Below, in pieces: positions 8,508-17,532 of a stretch of DNA of 64,000 nt; position 1 is the stretch's first letter; each line of letters begins with the position of its first letter. The stretch covers positions 124,001 through 188,000 of the forward strand of contig NZ_JAPCKK010000014.1 in assembly GCF_030705605.1 (NCBI RefSeq), written 5' to 3'. A program made the position numbers and the translations under genes. Source of the DNA: Paenibacillus zeirhizosphaerae. Lineage in GTDB: Bacteria; Bacillota; Bacilli; Paenibacillales; Paenibacillaceae. A model generated the notes under the pieces. That model did no database searches. It was given only the letters and a program-made list of their open reading frames with translations, and was not told the origin of the DNA.

Positions 8508-9482
8508 TCAGTAAGTGCGGCGGGTCACAAAATGCGCAATGTCACGAAGCGTTTTTTTTGTTTTGACTTCCGGCAGAAGATCAAGTGAATCTAAAGCTTT
8601 CTTAATATATCGGTCGGCAAGATTTTCTGCTTTAGTAATTCCGTCACTTTTTTTGATCAGCTCAATAGCAGCACGCGGACTGTATCTGTCCTCACGTTCA
8701 CGGATCAGATCGATTTCCGCAAGCAGGGCTTCACGCACTTGCGACTGCTGCAGGGCATAGATTACAGGGAGCGTAATATTGCCTTGTCTCATATCGCTGC
8801 CTGGAGGTTTTCCGATCTGTTTCTCCGTGCCCAGCAAATCCAGAATATCGTCATGAATTTGAAAGGCCATTCCTACGTTGTAGCCATAAGAATAGAGCAA
8901 AGAGCTTATACGTGCCGGGGCGTCCGACGCCAGCGCGCCAAGCTCGCAACTGACGGCAATCAGCAGTGCCGTCTTACGCCGAATACGACGCAAGTAATTG
9001 CGGACACTTTGGTCCACGTTAAAAAAGTCACGAATCTGCTCCATCTCACCTATGGACATTTGAACAAGCGCTTTCGACAGCACGTGATGAATAGCCGGGT
9101 TCGGCAGCTCAGCCACGATACTCAGCGCCCGTGCGTATATGTAATCACCGGTATACATGGCAATCCGGTTGTCCCACTTCGATTTCACGGTCGGCTGACC
9201 GCGACGCGTCTCAGCATCGTCAATTACGTCATCATGAACGAGAGAAGCTGAGTGTATCAGTTCTAAGGGTACGGCCACCCGCTTCAGCTTTTGAATATCA
9301 TACCCTCCAAATTTCCCTCCGAGCAGGACAAAAACAGGGCGCAGTCGTTTGCCTCCCGCCTTCAGCAGATGAAGCGAGGTATCTGCAATCAGCTCTTCGT
9401 GGCTGTCGATACTGCGGTACAGCTCTTCTTCAATGAAGTTCATATCCTTCTTCAGCAACCCGAATAGTTCCAATCGATTCAT
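8508..9482 (-). CDS. hepT: Heptaprenyl diphosphate synthase, catalytic component II
   Basis: Extends farnesyl diphosphate to the C35 (or similar) chain of menaquinone; works as a heterodimer with HepS. At 324 residues it shows both aspartate-rich motifs of trans-prenyltransferases: LVHDDVIDDAETRRGQPT (first, near residue 82) and QIHDDILDLLG (second). The ATG at 9482 overlaps the mqnA stop (ATGA), so it is coupled to the menaquinone genes upstream. The exact chain length cannot be read from the sequence. Confidence 0.93.
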   Translation of the reverse strand: MNRLELFGLLKKDMNFIEEELYRSIDSHEELIADTSLHLLKAGGKRLRPVFVLLGGKFGGYDIQKLKRVAVPLELIHSASLVHDDVIDDAETRRGQPTVKSKWDNRIAMYTGDYIYARALSIVAELPNPAIHHVLSKALVQMSIGEMEQIRDFFNVDQSVRNYLRRIRRKTALLIAVSCELGALASDAPARISSLLYSYGYNVGMAFQIHDDILDLLGTEKQIGKPPGSDMRQGNITLPVIYALQQSQVREALLAEIDLIREREDRYSPRAAIELIKKSDGITKAENLADRYIKKALDSLDLLPEVKTKKTLRDIAHFVTRRTY

Positions 9483-10345
9483 TCCTTCACCCGTGTCAGC
9501 GTATTGTCACTCCATATTTGCAGTTTGATCTCGTGCTTCAGCAGTCCTAATTCATGTGCATATTTAAAATATAGCTCCAGGCCCTGCTGCTCCCTCCTCC
9601 CGAAATCATAACATAAATTAGAAAAATATCTGTGCCAATAGTGCTCAGTGCCTCCGATTTCTCGGACCGCATTGTTAATGATCGGCGTCAGATTGCTGCG
9701 GCTGCGCTCCTTGCTTGAACGGAAGGCTTGCACAATTTCGCTAATCGCTTTCGGGCGGGAAGCGACCGCCGAGCGGCGGACAGCCCAGACCGCAAAAGTC
9801 ATGCTGCAGCCTGTCCACTCTTTCCACAGTTGGCCCAAATCCGTCACGTAGTATCCCCTATTCTCCCAAGAAGCTTTGATTGCATGGTCTCCAATCAGCA
9901 GGCCTGCGTCGGCACGATTCATCATTTCTTCCAGATCCGGCTCGCTTGTGAAATACTCCGGATTTCCCTTCAGATGCTTCTCAACGAGAATCTTGAGCAG
10001 GTTGACCGACGTAGCGGACGTATTGGTCAGTGCGATCGTGCCGTTGACAGCTTCCTCAAGCGGCTTGTGCGAAAAAAGCAGAATCGATTGCACAGGCCCG
10101 TCCGTACTGACCGACAAATCCGGCAGCAGCATAAAATGGTCAGCCCCTTCCGCATAGGCGAAGGAAGACATGGCACTGACCTCCAGACTTCCGTCCAGCA
10201 TCCGCCGGTTTAGAATAGATGGAACCTCAGTGACTAGTTCTATTGAATTTTGCAATTTCTCAGGATGAAAATAATGAAATACCGGCCAGGCGTTCGTATA
10301 TTTTATTTTACCTACTCTCGTGGTCCGGTTGACCTCCATTCCCAT
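9479..10345 (-). CDS. mqnA: Chorismate dehydratase, MqnA family (futalosine route to menaquinone)
   Basis: MqnA removes water from chorismate to give 3-enolpyruvylbenzoate, the first step of the futalosine route. The protein opens with RVGKIKYTNAWPVFHYF, then ILNRRMLDGSLEVSAMSSFAYA, ALTNTSATSVNLLKILVE and ADAGLLIGDHAI, the periplasmic-binding-like fold of the MqnA/MqnD family. I choose ATG 10345 after a GGGGGG ribosome site (288 residues); it overlaps ubiX by 38 bases. Its place beside ubiX, ubiA and menG supports the menaquinone role. mqnB, mqnC and mqnD are not in the window. Confidence 0.82.
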   Translation of the reverse strand: MGMEVNRTTRVGKIKYTNAWPVFHYFHPEKLQNSIELVTEVPSILNRRMLDGSLEVSAMSSFAYAEGADHFMLLPDLSVSTDGPVQSILLFSHKPLEEAVNGTIALTNTSATSVNLLKILVEKHLKGNPEYFTSEPDLEEMMNRADAGLLIGDHAIKASWENRGYYVTDLGQLWKEWTGCSMTFAVWAVRRSAVASRPKAISEIVQAFRSSKERSRSNLTPIINNAVREIGGTEHYWHRYFSNLCYDFGRREQQGLELYFKYAHELGLLKHEIKLQIWSDNTLTRVKE

Positions 10346-10949
10346 CTTGATCCCCCCATCTCGTAAACAAATGATGTTCGATTCGAAGGCTGTCAAGTAC
10401 TTTGCCTACGAGAAACAACACAATATCCTCCAAACTGCGCGGTTTGAAATAGAAAGCCGGCATAGCCGGTATCATTTTGACACCCAGTTGGGCCAGTTTA
10501 AGCATATTTTCCAAATGGATCGCGTGCAGCGGCGTTTCTCGGGGCACCAGCACCAGCGGCCGCCCCTCCTTCATCATCACATCCGCCGCCCTTGCCATCA
10601 AATTATCAGAAGAACCATGCGCTATAGCAGACAGTGTTCCCATAGAACAGGGCATGATAATCATACCGTCCGCCAAATAGGAGCCACTGGCAATCGTTGC
10701 TCCAATGTCCGTAACCGGGTGGTAGACAAGAGAACCGGGACGGTCTCTGAACTTATCGTTCAGTATACCTTCCCGGTCAGATACATTCCATTCCAATTCT
10801 TCTTTCAGCACCCGCCATCCAGCATTCGACACAATCAAATGAACCTCGAAGCCCATGGACATTAAAATCTCTGTAAGCCTTACACCGTATATAGAACCGC
10901 TAGCCCCCGTAATTCCAACAACAATACGTTTACCGGCATAACTAGTCAT
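10308..10949 (-). CDS. ubiX: UbiX-family flavin prenyltransferase
   Basis: UbiX proteins prenylate FMN to make the cofactor of UbiD-type decarboxylases. The 213 residues start KRIVVGITGASGSIYGVRL, followed by HLIVSNAGW, SGSYLADGMIIMPCSMGTLSAIAHG and RPLVLVPRETPLHAIHLENM, all typical of the family. In this operon it probably serves the decarboxylation step of the futalosine-type menaquinone pathway. The matching UbiD-like decarboxylase is not in the window. The ubiA stop overlaps its start (ATGA). Confidence 0.93.
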   Translation of the reverse strand: MTSYAGKRIVVGITGASGSIYGVRLTEILMSMGFEVHLIVSNAGWRVLKEELEWNVSDREGILNDKFRDRPGSLVYHPVTDIGATIASGSYLADGMIIMPCSMGTLSAIAHGSSDNLMARAADVMMKEGRPLVLVPRETPLHAIHLENMLKLAQLGVKMIPAMPAFYFKPRSLEDIVLFLVGKVLDSLRIEHHLFTRWGDQDGNGGQPDHESR

Positions 10950-11821
10950 AAATAATGGCGCACCACCAAGTCAATGAGAGTGAAAGTGAATACGACGATG
11001 CTCAATATACTGTTCATATTAAAAAATGCGGTCTGCAAGCGGCTGAGATCGTTCGGCGTTACAATATAATGCTCATAAAAAAGAATAATATAAGAAAGAA
11101 TCATACCCACTAAATACCACCAGCTCAGATCAGCCGCGAAAAAGAGCAGAATAAATCCGATCGCGGTGATCACATGAAATGCACGGGCAATTTTCAGCGC
11201 CCCGGCTACGCCGAAGCGGGCTGGTATTGAATATACGCCCTCTTTTTGGTCAAATTCAATATCCTGACAAGCATAGATAATATCAAAACCGGCTGTCCAG
11301 AATACAATCGTAATGTAAAATACCAATGCGGCAGTATTGAATTCACCGGTTACTGCAACCCAGCCGCCAAGCGGGGCAAGACCAATGGTCAGGCCCAATA
11401 CAATATGACAGAGCCAGGTAAAACGCTTCGTGTAGGAGTAAAATACAAGCATAAACAGGGCGACCGGGAACAACCGGAACGCGAGCGGGCTCAAATGATA
11501 GGACGCCCAGAAAAGCATCGCAAGGCACACAATCACAAAAACAATAACTTCCGATGACTTGAGCAGCCCGGCCGGGATCGCTCTGGATGCCGTCCGGGGA
11601 TTTCTGCCGTCAATCACCCGGTCGATCATGCGGTTAAAACCAAATGCCGCGCTGCGTGCCCCGAACATGGCTAGAAGAATCCAGCCGATTTGTGCCCAGG
11701 TAGGCAGCTCGCCATTGACCATGAAAGAGCCGAGAATAGCGCCCATTAATGCAAATGGAAGAGCGAATAAAGTATGCTCGATCTTAATCATCTCTGAAAA
11801 AACAACGATTTTCCTAAACAT
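10946..11821 (-). CDS. ubiA: UbiA-family polyprenyltransferase (menaquinone, MqnP-like)
   Basis: Integral membrane enzyme that attaches the polyprenyl tail to the aromatic head group. Start ATG 11821 has AAGGAG 7 bases upstream; 291 residues. The two aspartate-rich sites are NRMIDRVIDGRNPRTASR (near residue 68) and ACQDIEFDQKEGVYSIPARFG, with about eight hydrophobic helices between and after them. Annotated relatives are often called 4-hydroxybenzoate octaprenyltransferase, but next to mqnA the MqnP role in menaquinone synthesis is more likely. It overlaps menG by 8 bases. Confidence 0.9.
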   Translation of the reverse strand: MFRKIVVFSEMIKIEHTLFALPFALMGAILGSFMVNGELPTWAQIGWILLAMFGARSAAFGFNRMIDRVIDGRNPRTASRAIPAGLLKSSEVIVFVIVCLAMLFWASYHLSPLAFRLFPVALFMLVFYSYTKRFTWLCHIVLGLTIGLAPLGGWVAVTGEFNTAALVFYITIVFWTAGFDIIYACQDIEFDQKEGVYSIPARFGVAGALKIARAFHVITAIGFILLFFAADLSWWYLVGMILSYIILFYEHYIVTPNDLSRLQTAFFNMNSILSIVVFTFTLIDLVVRHYL

Positions 11822-12542
11822 CCCGATTCTCCTTGACTCCAATATGCAGTGCCGCAATGCCCCCGGTAAGGGAGTAGGCCGCTACATCCTGCAATCCGGT
11901 CTCGCGGAAAATGTCGGCCAGCTCCTCTCTCCCCGGAAAAAGCGCCAGTGAGTCCGGGAGCCATTTGTACTGCTCGTATCGTTTAGCGAACAGTTTGCCA
12001 AGCCTGGGCAAAATCTGTTCAAAATAAAAATAGTAAATGCTTTTGAACGGCTGCCATGTCGGCTTGGACAGCTCCAGACAGACGACTCGCCCGCCCGGCT
12101 TGACTACCCGTTGCATTTCCAGCAGCACACGCCGCAAATCCGGCACATTCCGCAGGCCAAAGCCAATGGTCGCATAATCGAACGAATTGTCCGCAAATGG
12201 CAGCTCCATGGCATTGCCCTGCACGAGAGTGATCTGGTTTTGCCTAGCTTCCTGCTCAACCTTTCTCCTGCCGACTTCCAGCATATTGTGGCTGAAATCG
12301 AGGCCCTGGATGTGCCCTGTTTCACTTGCACGCGCCATCGCCAGCGTCCAATCACATGTGCCGCAGCAGAGGTCGATGGCGGTGTCTCCTTTTTGCATAT
12401 TCATCTTCTTCATCGTGAAGGCACGCCAAGCCTTGTGCCTGCGCAGGCTCAGAATGTCGTTCATCACATCGTATTTGCCTGCAATGCTCTCAAATACCTC
12501 ATGAACAAACTGCTCCTTCGACTGGGCTTCACCTGATTTCAT
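11814..12542 (-). CDS. menG: Demethylmenaquinone methyltransferase (UbiE/MenG)
   Basis: Adds the C-methyl group that turns demethylmenaquinone into menaquinone. The 242 residues show NDILSLRRHKAWR, the SAM site DTAIDLCCGTCDWTLAMA, GLDFSHNMLEVGR, ATIGFGLRNVPD and RVVCLELSKP, all standard for the family. It is next to hepS, as in the B. subtilis hepS-menG-hepT operon, but three more genes separate it from hepT here. Confidence 0.96.
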   Translation of the reverse strand: MKSGEAQSKEQFVHEVFESIAGKYDVMNDILSLRRHKAWRAFTMKKMNMQKGDTAIDLCCGTCDWTLAMARASETGHIQGLDFSHNMLEVGRRKVEQEARQNQITLVQGNAMELPFADNSFDYATIGFGLRNVPDLRRVLLEMQRVVKPGGRVVCLELSKPTWQPFKSIYYFYFEQILPRLGKLFAKRYEQYKWLPDSLALFPGREELADIFRETGLQDVAAYSLTGGIAALHIGVKENRDV

Positions 12543-12551
12543 TCATTTCAC

Positions 12552-13418
12552 CTAACCTTCCCTTACGGCAGTCCTTGGCGTACTGATGATGCGCAGGAAG
12601 GGCTCTGTCATCCGGCCAAAGTCTTCGCGGTCTCTGTCGTCCGATTCCGACAAAATCCCCCGGATCCTTCCGATCACGGCATCCAGCTTGTCCAACAGCA
12701 TATCGCCTACCTTGTATTTCATCATCAGCTGGATCCACGACTTCCCGTCTACCGTCCCGCCCAGCAACTGTTCCCTCTCCTCTGCCGTCACATTCTCCAG
12801 CAATCTCCAGAAGGCAAAGCTAAATCTGAACCGTTCGGCGGCCTCCAGCCTCGATAATTCGTCAGCCAGTGTATCACACAAACTGAATTCCTGCAGAAGG
12901 CTTTCCCACAGTTTCCGGTCGGATTCGCGAATCCATGGGGTGAAGCAAAGGAACAGCTTCTTCCTCATCACCGCCATACCGTCCAAATATTCTTGAGGGG
13001 GCATGAGAAACTGGCACATGCTACGGTACATGCTCATCTTGCTTTCATTCACATCGCAGATCGCTTGACTAAGCAGCGCAACAGCGTCTATGCTTCCAGC
13101 CTGAGCCAGCAGTTGGTAAAAACGCCCGCTAAAATAATCACCAGCAAGCACTTTGAGCTGTCTGGATCTCATTTTGGACGGGCTGGGTATTTCCTTTGCA
13201 ATATCGATCATGTCATGGGTATCTAGCCCCATTTGCACCAATGATGTAGCAAGCGGGTACAATTCTTCCTGCCCGTTCTTCTGGTCCCCGTTCCGATTCA
13301 GGAACGTAAATAGCAAGCGGGCGCGGCTGTCCGGAAATGACGGCATGTCCGTGTGCTGTAGAATCATGTCGTATTCCACATATTTTTTTGCCAATTGGGG
13401 TACGCGATACGGTTTCAT
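12552..13418 (-). CDS. hepS: Heptaprenyl diphosphate synthase component I
   Basis: Non-catalytic partner that, with HepT, sets the length of the menaquinone side chain. I take ATG 13418 because GGAGG lies 6 bases upstream; 288 residues. The family is diverse but the segment KVLAGDYFSGRFYQLLAQ is characteristic of the HepS N-terminal region, and its place directly before menG matches B. subtilis. A TATAAT-like element with no clear -35 lies just upstream near 13478. Confidence 0.85.
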   Translation of the reverse strand: MKPYRVPQLAKKYVEYDMILQHTDMPSFPDSRARLLFTFLNRNGDQKNGQEELYPLATSLVQMGLDTHDMIDIAKEIPSPSKMRSRQLKVLAGDYFSGRFYQLLAQAGSIDAVALLSQAICDVNESKMSMYRSMCQFLMPPQEYLDGMAVMRKKLFLCFTPWIRESDRKLWESLLQEFSLCDTLADELSRLEAAERFRFSFAFWRLLENVTAEEREQLLGGTVDGKSWIQLMMKYKVGDMLLDKLDAVIGRIRGILSESDDRDREDFGRMTEPFLRIISTPRTAVREG

Positions 13419-13520
13419 CCTTAGCCTCCGAGCCTTTACTAAACTGTCCATATAGGTTATTGCAATACCGTCTATTATAACATAAATCACGTAGACAAGC
13501 GACTTAAGGAGCATATAGAA

Positions 13521-14093
13521 TTACAATGCATCCGCCGGCGGTTCAGCAGCAGACTGAACATGAAAGCGGGTGCGCCACAGCTTCGTATCCGAAATACGAA
13601 ATTGGTTCTTCAGCTCTTCCGGCAACGAGGGGCCCGACCAGCCCCGAAGCTCACGCAGCGCATCAGCCGACCATTCGTCCCGCCTGATATCCGCCGCAAT
13701 GAGCAGATGCCTTTTTCCAGTCCAAGGATCTTCGGCAACGACTCTGAGCAGCAACTGCTGCACATTGCTCGTCCCGTAAAAACAATAGCTTGCGGCATCC
13801 GCAATATTTTTATAAACCGTGGCAGGTTCTGCTGCGGTGTCTGGCATTTTCAGATCGAGGGTTAATACCGCCTGCTTCCAGTTCACCTTCGTGATCGGCA
13901 TCGTCAGCGAAAGCTCGTTCAACTGGTCAACCAGGTTATAGTCGTTCAGCTCCATTCGCGGCTGCGGCAGCAGCACCGCTCTTGAGTTTTCCGCTTGGCC
14001 TGCATAGTCATCAAGCTGCTGCAGGACGGGAAGCAACGCGGCCGCGCCAATCGTCAGCAACAGCGTTCCGGTGAAAACCGTCAACCGTTTCAT
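13521..14093 (-). CDS. Membrane-anchored protein of unknown function
   Basis: I do not recognise this 190-residue protein. It begins with KRLTVFTGTLLLTIGAAALLPVL, a single N-terminal signal or anchor helix, so most of it probably lies outside the membrane. The rest is mixed alpha/beta in look, without clear motifs (for example DYNLVDQLNELSLTMP and YKNIADAASYCFYG). A strong AGAGGGGG ribosome site precedes it. It sits between mtrB and hepS on the same strand, separated from mtrB by a terminator; its role in the prenyl operon is unknown. Confidence 0.8.
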   Translation of the reverse strand: MKRLTVFTGTLLLTIGAAALLPVLQQLDDYAGQAENSRAVLLPQPRMELNDYNLVDQLNELSLTMPITKVNWKQAVLTLDLKMPDTAAEPATVYKNIADAASYCFYGTSNVQQLLLRVVAEDPWTGKRHLLIAADIRRDEWSADALRELRGWSGPSLPEELKNQFRISDTKLWRTRFHVQSAAEPPADAL

Positions 14094-14170
14094 GCCTCAT
14101 TTGCCCCCTCTGTTCTTGCCGGCTTTGTCCTTCTTCGAAGATAGGCTTCATTATCACATTGTACAACGAA

Positions 14171-14195
14171 AAAAAGCAGGCTATGCCTGCTTTTT
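14171..14195 (-). terminator. Terminator after mtrB
   Basis: AAAAAGCAGGC, TAT loop, GCCTGCTTTTT; on the minus strand the stem is followed by TTTTTTTCG. It touches the mtrB stop codon and separates mtrB from the hep/men operon. Confidence 0.85.
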
Positions 14196-14425
14196 CACTC
14201 TTCTGTATCCACAACGCCGTGCTTGGTCATTACAAGGGCTTTGCCGCGTACCTTGATGCCAGAGGTGTGCTCAGTGAACTGCACAATCAGCACTTCACCT
14301 TTATCCAGCTTTTCGGAATGGTGCAGCTTGGTATCCTGGCCGCGTGTCAGACCGAACACCTGACATCCGCTGCTCTTGGCTTTAATGACGACATAATCGG
14401 CGCTGCCGGTTTCTTCATGCTCCAT
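14195..14425 (-). CDS. mtrB: trp RNA-binding attenuation protein (TRAP)
   Basis: TRAP forms an 11-mer ring that, when loaded with tryptophan, wraps (G/U)AG repeats in trp leader RNA and favours termination or blocks translation. The 76 residues align well with B. subtilis [49 protein letters not shown]. The Lys/Arg of DKGE and KVRG that contact RNA, and the TRG and FTEHTS segments that bind Trp, are all present. Its target is visible at 4182-4241. Unlike B. subtilis, folE (mtrA) is not beside it: hbs comes directly upstream. Confidence 0.95.
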   Translation of the reverse strand: MEHEETGSADYVVIKAKSSGCQVFGLTRGQDTKLHHSEKLDKGEVLIVQFTEHTSGIKVRGKALVMTKHGVVDTEE

Positions 14426-14501
14426 GACGAGTCCCCCCTGATTTCATATCTCCATGATGAAGAACAGCCCTTGTTTTGTCAACCTCGGCCCTGCTCAAAA
14501 T

Positions 14502-14532
14502 GAAAGACCGTGAATCAGATTCACGGCCTTTC
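14502..14532 (-). terminator. Terminator after hbs
   Basis: 15-bp arms GAAAGACCGTGAATC and GATTCACGGCCTTTC with one wobble, followed on the minus strand by CATTTTG. It lies 28 bases after the HU stop codon. Confidence 0.7.
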
Positions 14533-14559
14533 ATACACAATGGAAATATGTAAGAAATC

Positions 14560-14832
14560 TTATTTAATTCCGTCTTTGAGCGCTTTACCTGGCTTGAATG
14601 CCGGGATTTTGCTCGCAGGGATTTCGATTTCTTCTCCTGTTTGCGGGTTGCGTCCTTTACGCGCGGAACGTTCACGGACTTCAAAGTTGCCGAATCCAAC
14701 GAGCTGTACCTTGTCTCCAGATTGGAGAGCTTCGGAAATTGCGTCGAAAAGCGCGTCTACCGCTTTGGTAGCATCCTTCTTGGACAATTCCGCTTTCTCG
14801 GACACCTGATTGATCAAGTCTGTTTTGTTCAT
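14560..14832 (-). CDS. hbs: DNA-binding protein HU
   Basis: Histone-like dimer that bends and compacts DNA. At 90 residues it is the standard length and reads [40 protein letters not shown] and [20 protein letters not shown], the DNA-binding arm with its conserved RNPxTG Pro. An AGGAGGTGAATAAGCA ribosome site is just upstream. In B. subtilis hbs lies between spoIVA and folE-mtrB; here the sugar ABC operon separates it from spoIVA and folE is absent. Confidence 0.98.
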   Translation of the reverse strand: MNKTDLINQVSEKAELSKKDATKAVDALFDAISEALQSGDKVQLVGFGNFEVRERSARKGRNPQTGEEIEIPASKIPAFKPGKALKDGIK

Positions 14833-15011
14833 TGCTTATTCACCTCCTGGACCTAATATGTACCTCATTTAAAGTACTATTATCTCTTTCCGTTTTGCCA
14901 TCAAATATACGTATAACCGCTTATTTTTCATCAGCATCGCCGTTCCTGCATGCCCAGCAGTGCGTTTCCGACGCGGAACAAGGTTTATAGTAATACAGTC
15001 TAGCGACAATT

Positions 15012-15998
15012 TCAAGTGCGGCGGCGATTCAGCACATAAAATGTGACGGAAAGCGCCAAAACAAGCACGATACCCTTGATAATATCATGAGCAAAATACT
15101 GCACGTTCATCATGGTCAGACCGTTAACGAGCACCCCGATCAGAATAGAGCCGACAAAGGTGCCGATGACATTCGGCTTGCCTGCCCCCAGCACGGAAAA
15201 ACCAACAAAAACGGCTGCGACCGCCTCCATCAGAAGTGGAGCACCTGCATCAATCTGTCCGGAGCCGACACGCGAAGCGTATAGTATGCCAGCTATAGCT
15301 GCAAACAGACCTGAAGCGACGTAGGCAAGCGTCCGCACTTTCTTCACCTTGATTCCGGACAGTCTCGCAGCCTCCTCGTTACCACCTGTGACGTACATTT
15401 GCCGCCCATATTTGGTATAAGTCAAAAAGATATGCACCAGGATCACCGCTGCAATGAGCAGAACTACCGAGAATGGTAGTCCAAGCCATCTGCCCTGGCC
15501 AAGCAGCAGAAAGGAATAGGCCATTTCACCCGGAGCTTTAGTCCCATCAGGGAATTGCATGTGGTTATATATGGTATAACCTTGCGCATAGGTTTTATGA
15601 ACCCCGCTTACGATATACATCACAGCCAGTGTGGCCAAGAGGTCGGGTATTCTCAGCTTGACGATCATAAAAGCATTCAGCAGCCCGATGACCGCACCGA
15701 TGGCAAGAGATACCAGAATGACGATATAAAACGGCTGTTCATACCAGATCATAAGAGAGGCCGAAGCCACCGTGGTGAGAGAAACCGTCGAGCCTACCGA
15801 CAGATCAAAACCATCCACAATGAGCGACAGGGTGACCCCGATCGCTACAAAGGTAACAATAGCAATCGAACCGAGTATATCAGTTAAGTTATCATAAGTG
15901 AAAAAGTACGGCAGTGTCAGCGAGAAGTATGCGATAACGCCTATAATGACAACCACAGCTCCGTACCGGAACAGCATATTTAACAATTTATCCTTCAT
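15012..15998 (-). CDS. Sugar-type ABC transporter permease (RbsC/MglC family)
   Basis: Forms the membrane channel of a ribose/galactose-type importer. The 328 residues contain about nine hydrophobic helices; GFDLSVGSTVSLTTVASAS and YTKYGRQMYVTGGNEEAARLSGIKVKK are typical of the BPD_transp_2 family, the latter being the loop that couples to the ATPase. Its start overlaps the ATPase stop by 11 bases. Last gene of a binding protein, ATPase, permease operon. The substrate cannot be told from the sequence; ribose, galactose, autoinducer-2 or a nucleoside are all possible for this family. Confidence 0.9.
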   Translation of the reverse strand: MKDKLLNMLFRYGAVVVIIGVIAYFSLTLPYFFTYDNLTDILGSIAIVTFVAIGVTLSLIVDGFDLSVGSTVSLTTVASASLMIWYEQPFYIVILVSLAIGAVIGLLNAFMIVKLRIPDLLATLAVMYIVSGVHKTYAQGYTIYNHMQFPDGTKAPGEMAYSFLLLGQGRWLGLPFSVVLLIAAVILVHIFLTYTKYGRQMYVTGGNEEAARLSGIKVKKVRTLAYVASGLFAAIAGILYASRVGSGQIDAGAPLLMEAVAAVFVGFSVLGAGKPNVIGTFVGSILIGVLVNGLTMMNVQYFAHDIIKGIVLVLALSVTFYVLNRRRT

Positions 15999-17511
15999 GC
16001 CTTACATCCTCTCCACCGCTTGCGAACAGCAGCAGCCTTTCCTGATCGGCTTCCCCGCGCGCAAACTCTTTAACAATAATACCGTCGTACATAACCGCGA
16101 TGCGGTCTCCGATACCAAGCCCCTCTGCAAACTCACAGGTCAGGTAGATAATAGTATTTCCCCGGGCTGCAAGCTCGCCGATTAGACGAAAAATATCGCT
16201 TTGGGCTCCGATGTCCACACCCTTCGTCGGCTCATCGAATATAAACACTTCCGCTCCGGAGTCCAGCCATTTCCCGATCGCGATCTTTTGCTGATTGCCT
16301 CCGCTCAGGTATTTGGTCTCCTGCCGGACGGAGGCGGCCTTGATATTCAAAGCCGACACCAATTTCTCGGCATGGCCACGCTCCTTCCTACGGTTAACAA
16401 AACCGAGCGTGCTTAGCTTGTTCAAGAGCGGCAGGCTCAAGTTGCGCTCCACGGACTCCTCGATTAGAATCCCCTGTTTGCGTCTTTCCTCGGGTACGGA
16501 CACAATGCCATGGGCTACTCCGTCCGCAGGCTGCTTCATATGGACCGCCTTGCCTCGTATCCGCACCTCCCCCTCTTCAGGACTGTCTGCCCCCGTAAGC
16601 AGCCGGGCCAGCTCCGTTTTGCCCGCGCCTACCAGCCCCACAACGGCCAACACTTCGCCGCTTCGGACCTGCAGCTCGACACCACGCACCTTCGTTCCGC
16701 GCCGTAAAGCATAGGTCTCAAGAACGACTCCCCCCTGCTCGGCCTCCACCTTTGGAAATTCCTCGGCGAACGTTTTGCCAAGCATATGCGTAACTATACT
16801 GGCCACATCCACGGATGCCGCCTCTCCGCTAAATACGTGGGTACCGTCCCGCATCACGGTGACACGGTTGCAATGCTCCGTCACCTCCGGCAGCCGATGT
16901 GTGATCAGAATACAGGCGACGCCTTCATGCTTTAATTGATGGATCGTATCGAACAGTCGACCGGTTTCCTCTTGACTGAGCGGAGCGGTTGGCTCATCAA
17001 AAATGATAACATTCGCCTTTTGCGTCAAAATCCGGGCAATCAGCACCATCTGCTTTTCGGCAAGCGTCAAGTCCACAACCTTCGCACGAACATCAATATC
17101 CGCCTTCAGACGTGCCAATGCCTGCTTAGCCAGGAGCCGCATACGCCCCGCACCTGCCCATACTCCTCCGCCGGGAGCAGACAGGGTGTCCAGCATAATA
17201 TTTTCAGCCACACTAAGCTGAGGAACAAGCGCGGAGTCCACTTCCTGGTACACACAATGGATGCCTGCCTTTTTGGCCTCTGCAGGGGAGGCGATCCGCA
17301 GTTCACTGCCATTTGCGCGAATACTGCCGCTGTCTGGGCTATATGCGCCGGATAAAATTTTCATAAGCGTGCTTTTACCGGCTCCGTTGGCTCCAAGCAA
17401 AGCGTGAATCTCACCGCCGGATACCGTAAAATTCACATCCCGCAGTGCAGACACACCTGCAAATGCTTTACAAATGCCGCTCATTTCCAGCCTATAGGCA
17501 TCTGAATTCAT
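15988..17511 (-). CDS. Sugar-type ABC transporter ATP-binding protein (RbsA/MglA family)
   Basis: Double ATPase that powers the importer. Start ATG 17511 is set by GGAGG 6 bases upstream; 507 residues. The first half has Walker A GANGAGKSTLMK near residue 40 and a degenerate signature (LTLAEKQMVLIARIL), the second has GLVGAGKTELARLL and a good signature YLSGGNQQKIAIGKWL, then FIFDEPTKGVDIG. This two-half layout with an imperfect first signature is normal for RbsA/MglA. It lies between the binding protein and permease genes. Confidence 0.92.
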   Translation of the reverse strand: MNSDAYRLEMSGICKAFAGVSALRDVNFTVSGGEIHALLGANGAGKSTLMKILSGAYSPDSGSIRANGSELRIASPAEAKKAGIHCVYQEVDSALVPQLSVAENIMLDTLSAPGGGVWAGAGRMRLLAKQALARLKADIDVRAKVVDLTLAEKQMVLIARILTQKANVIIFDEPTAPLSQEETGRLFDTIHQLKHEGVACILITHRLPEVTEHCNRVTVMRDGTHVFSGEAASVDVASIVTHMLGKTFAEEFPKVEAEQGGVVLETYALRRGTKVRGVELQVRSGEVLAVVGLVGAGKTELARLLTGADSPEEGEVRIRGKAVHMKQPADGVAHGIVSVPEERRKQGILIEESVERNLSLPLLNKLSTLGFVNRRKERGHAEKLVSALNIKAASVRQETKYLSGGNQQKIAIGKWLDSGAEVFIFDEPTKGVDIGAQSDIFRLIGELAARGNTIIYLTCEFAEGLGIGDRIAVMYDGIIVKEFARGEADQERLLLFASGGEDVRHEG

Positions 17512-17532
17512 GGACTTCCCTCCTAACATCGG

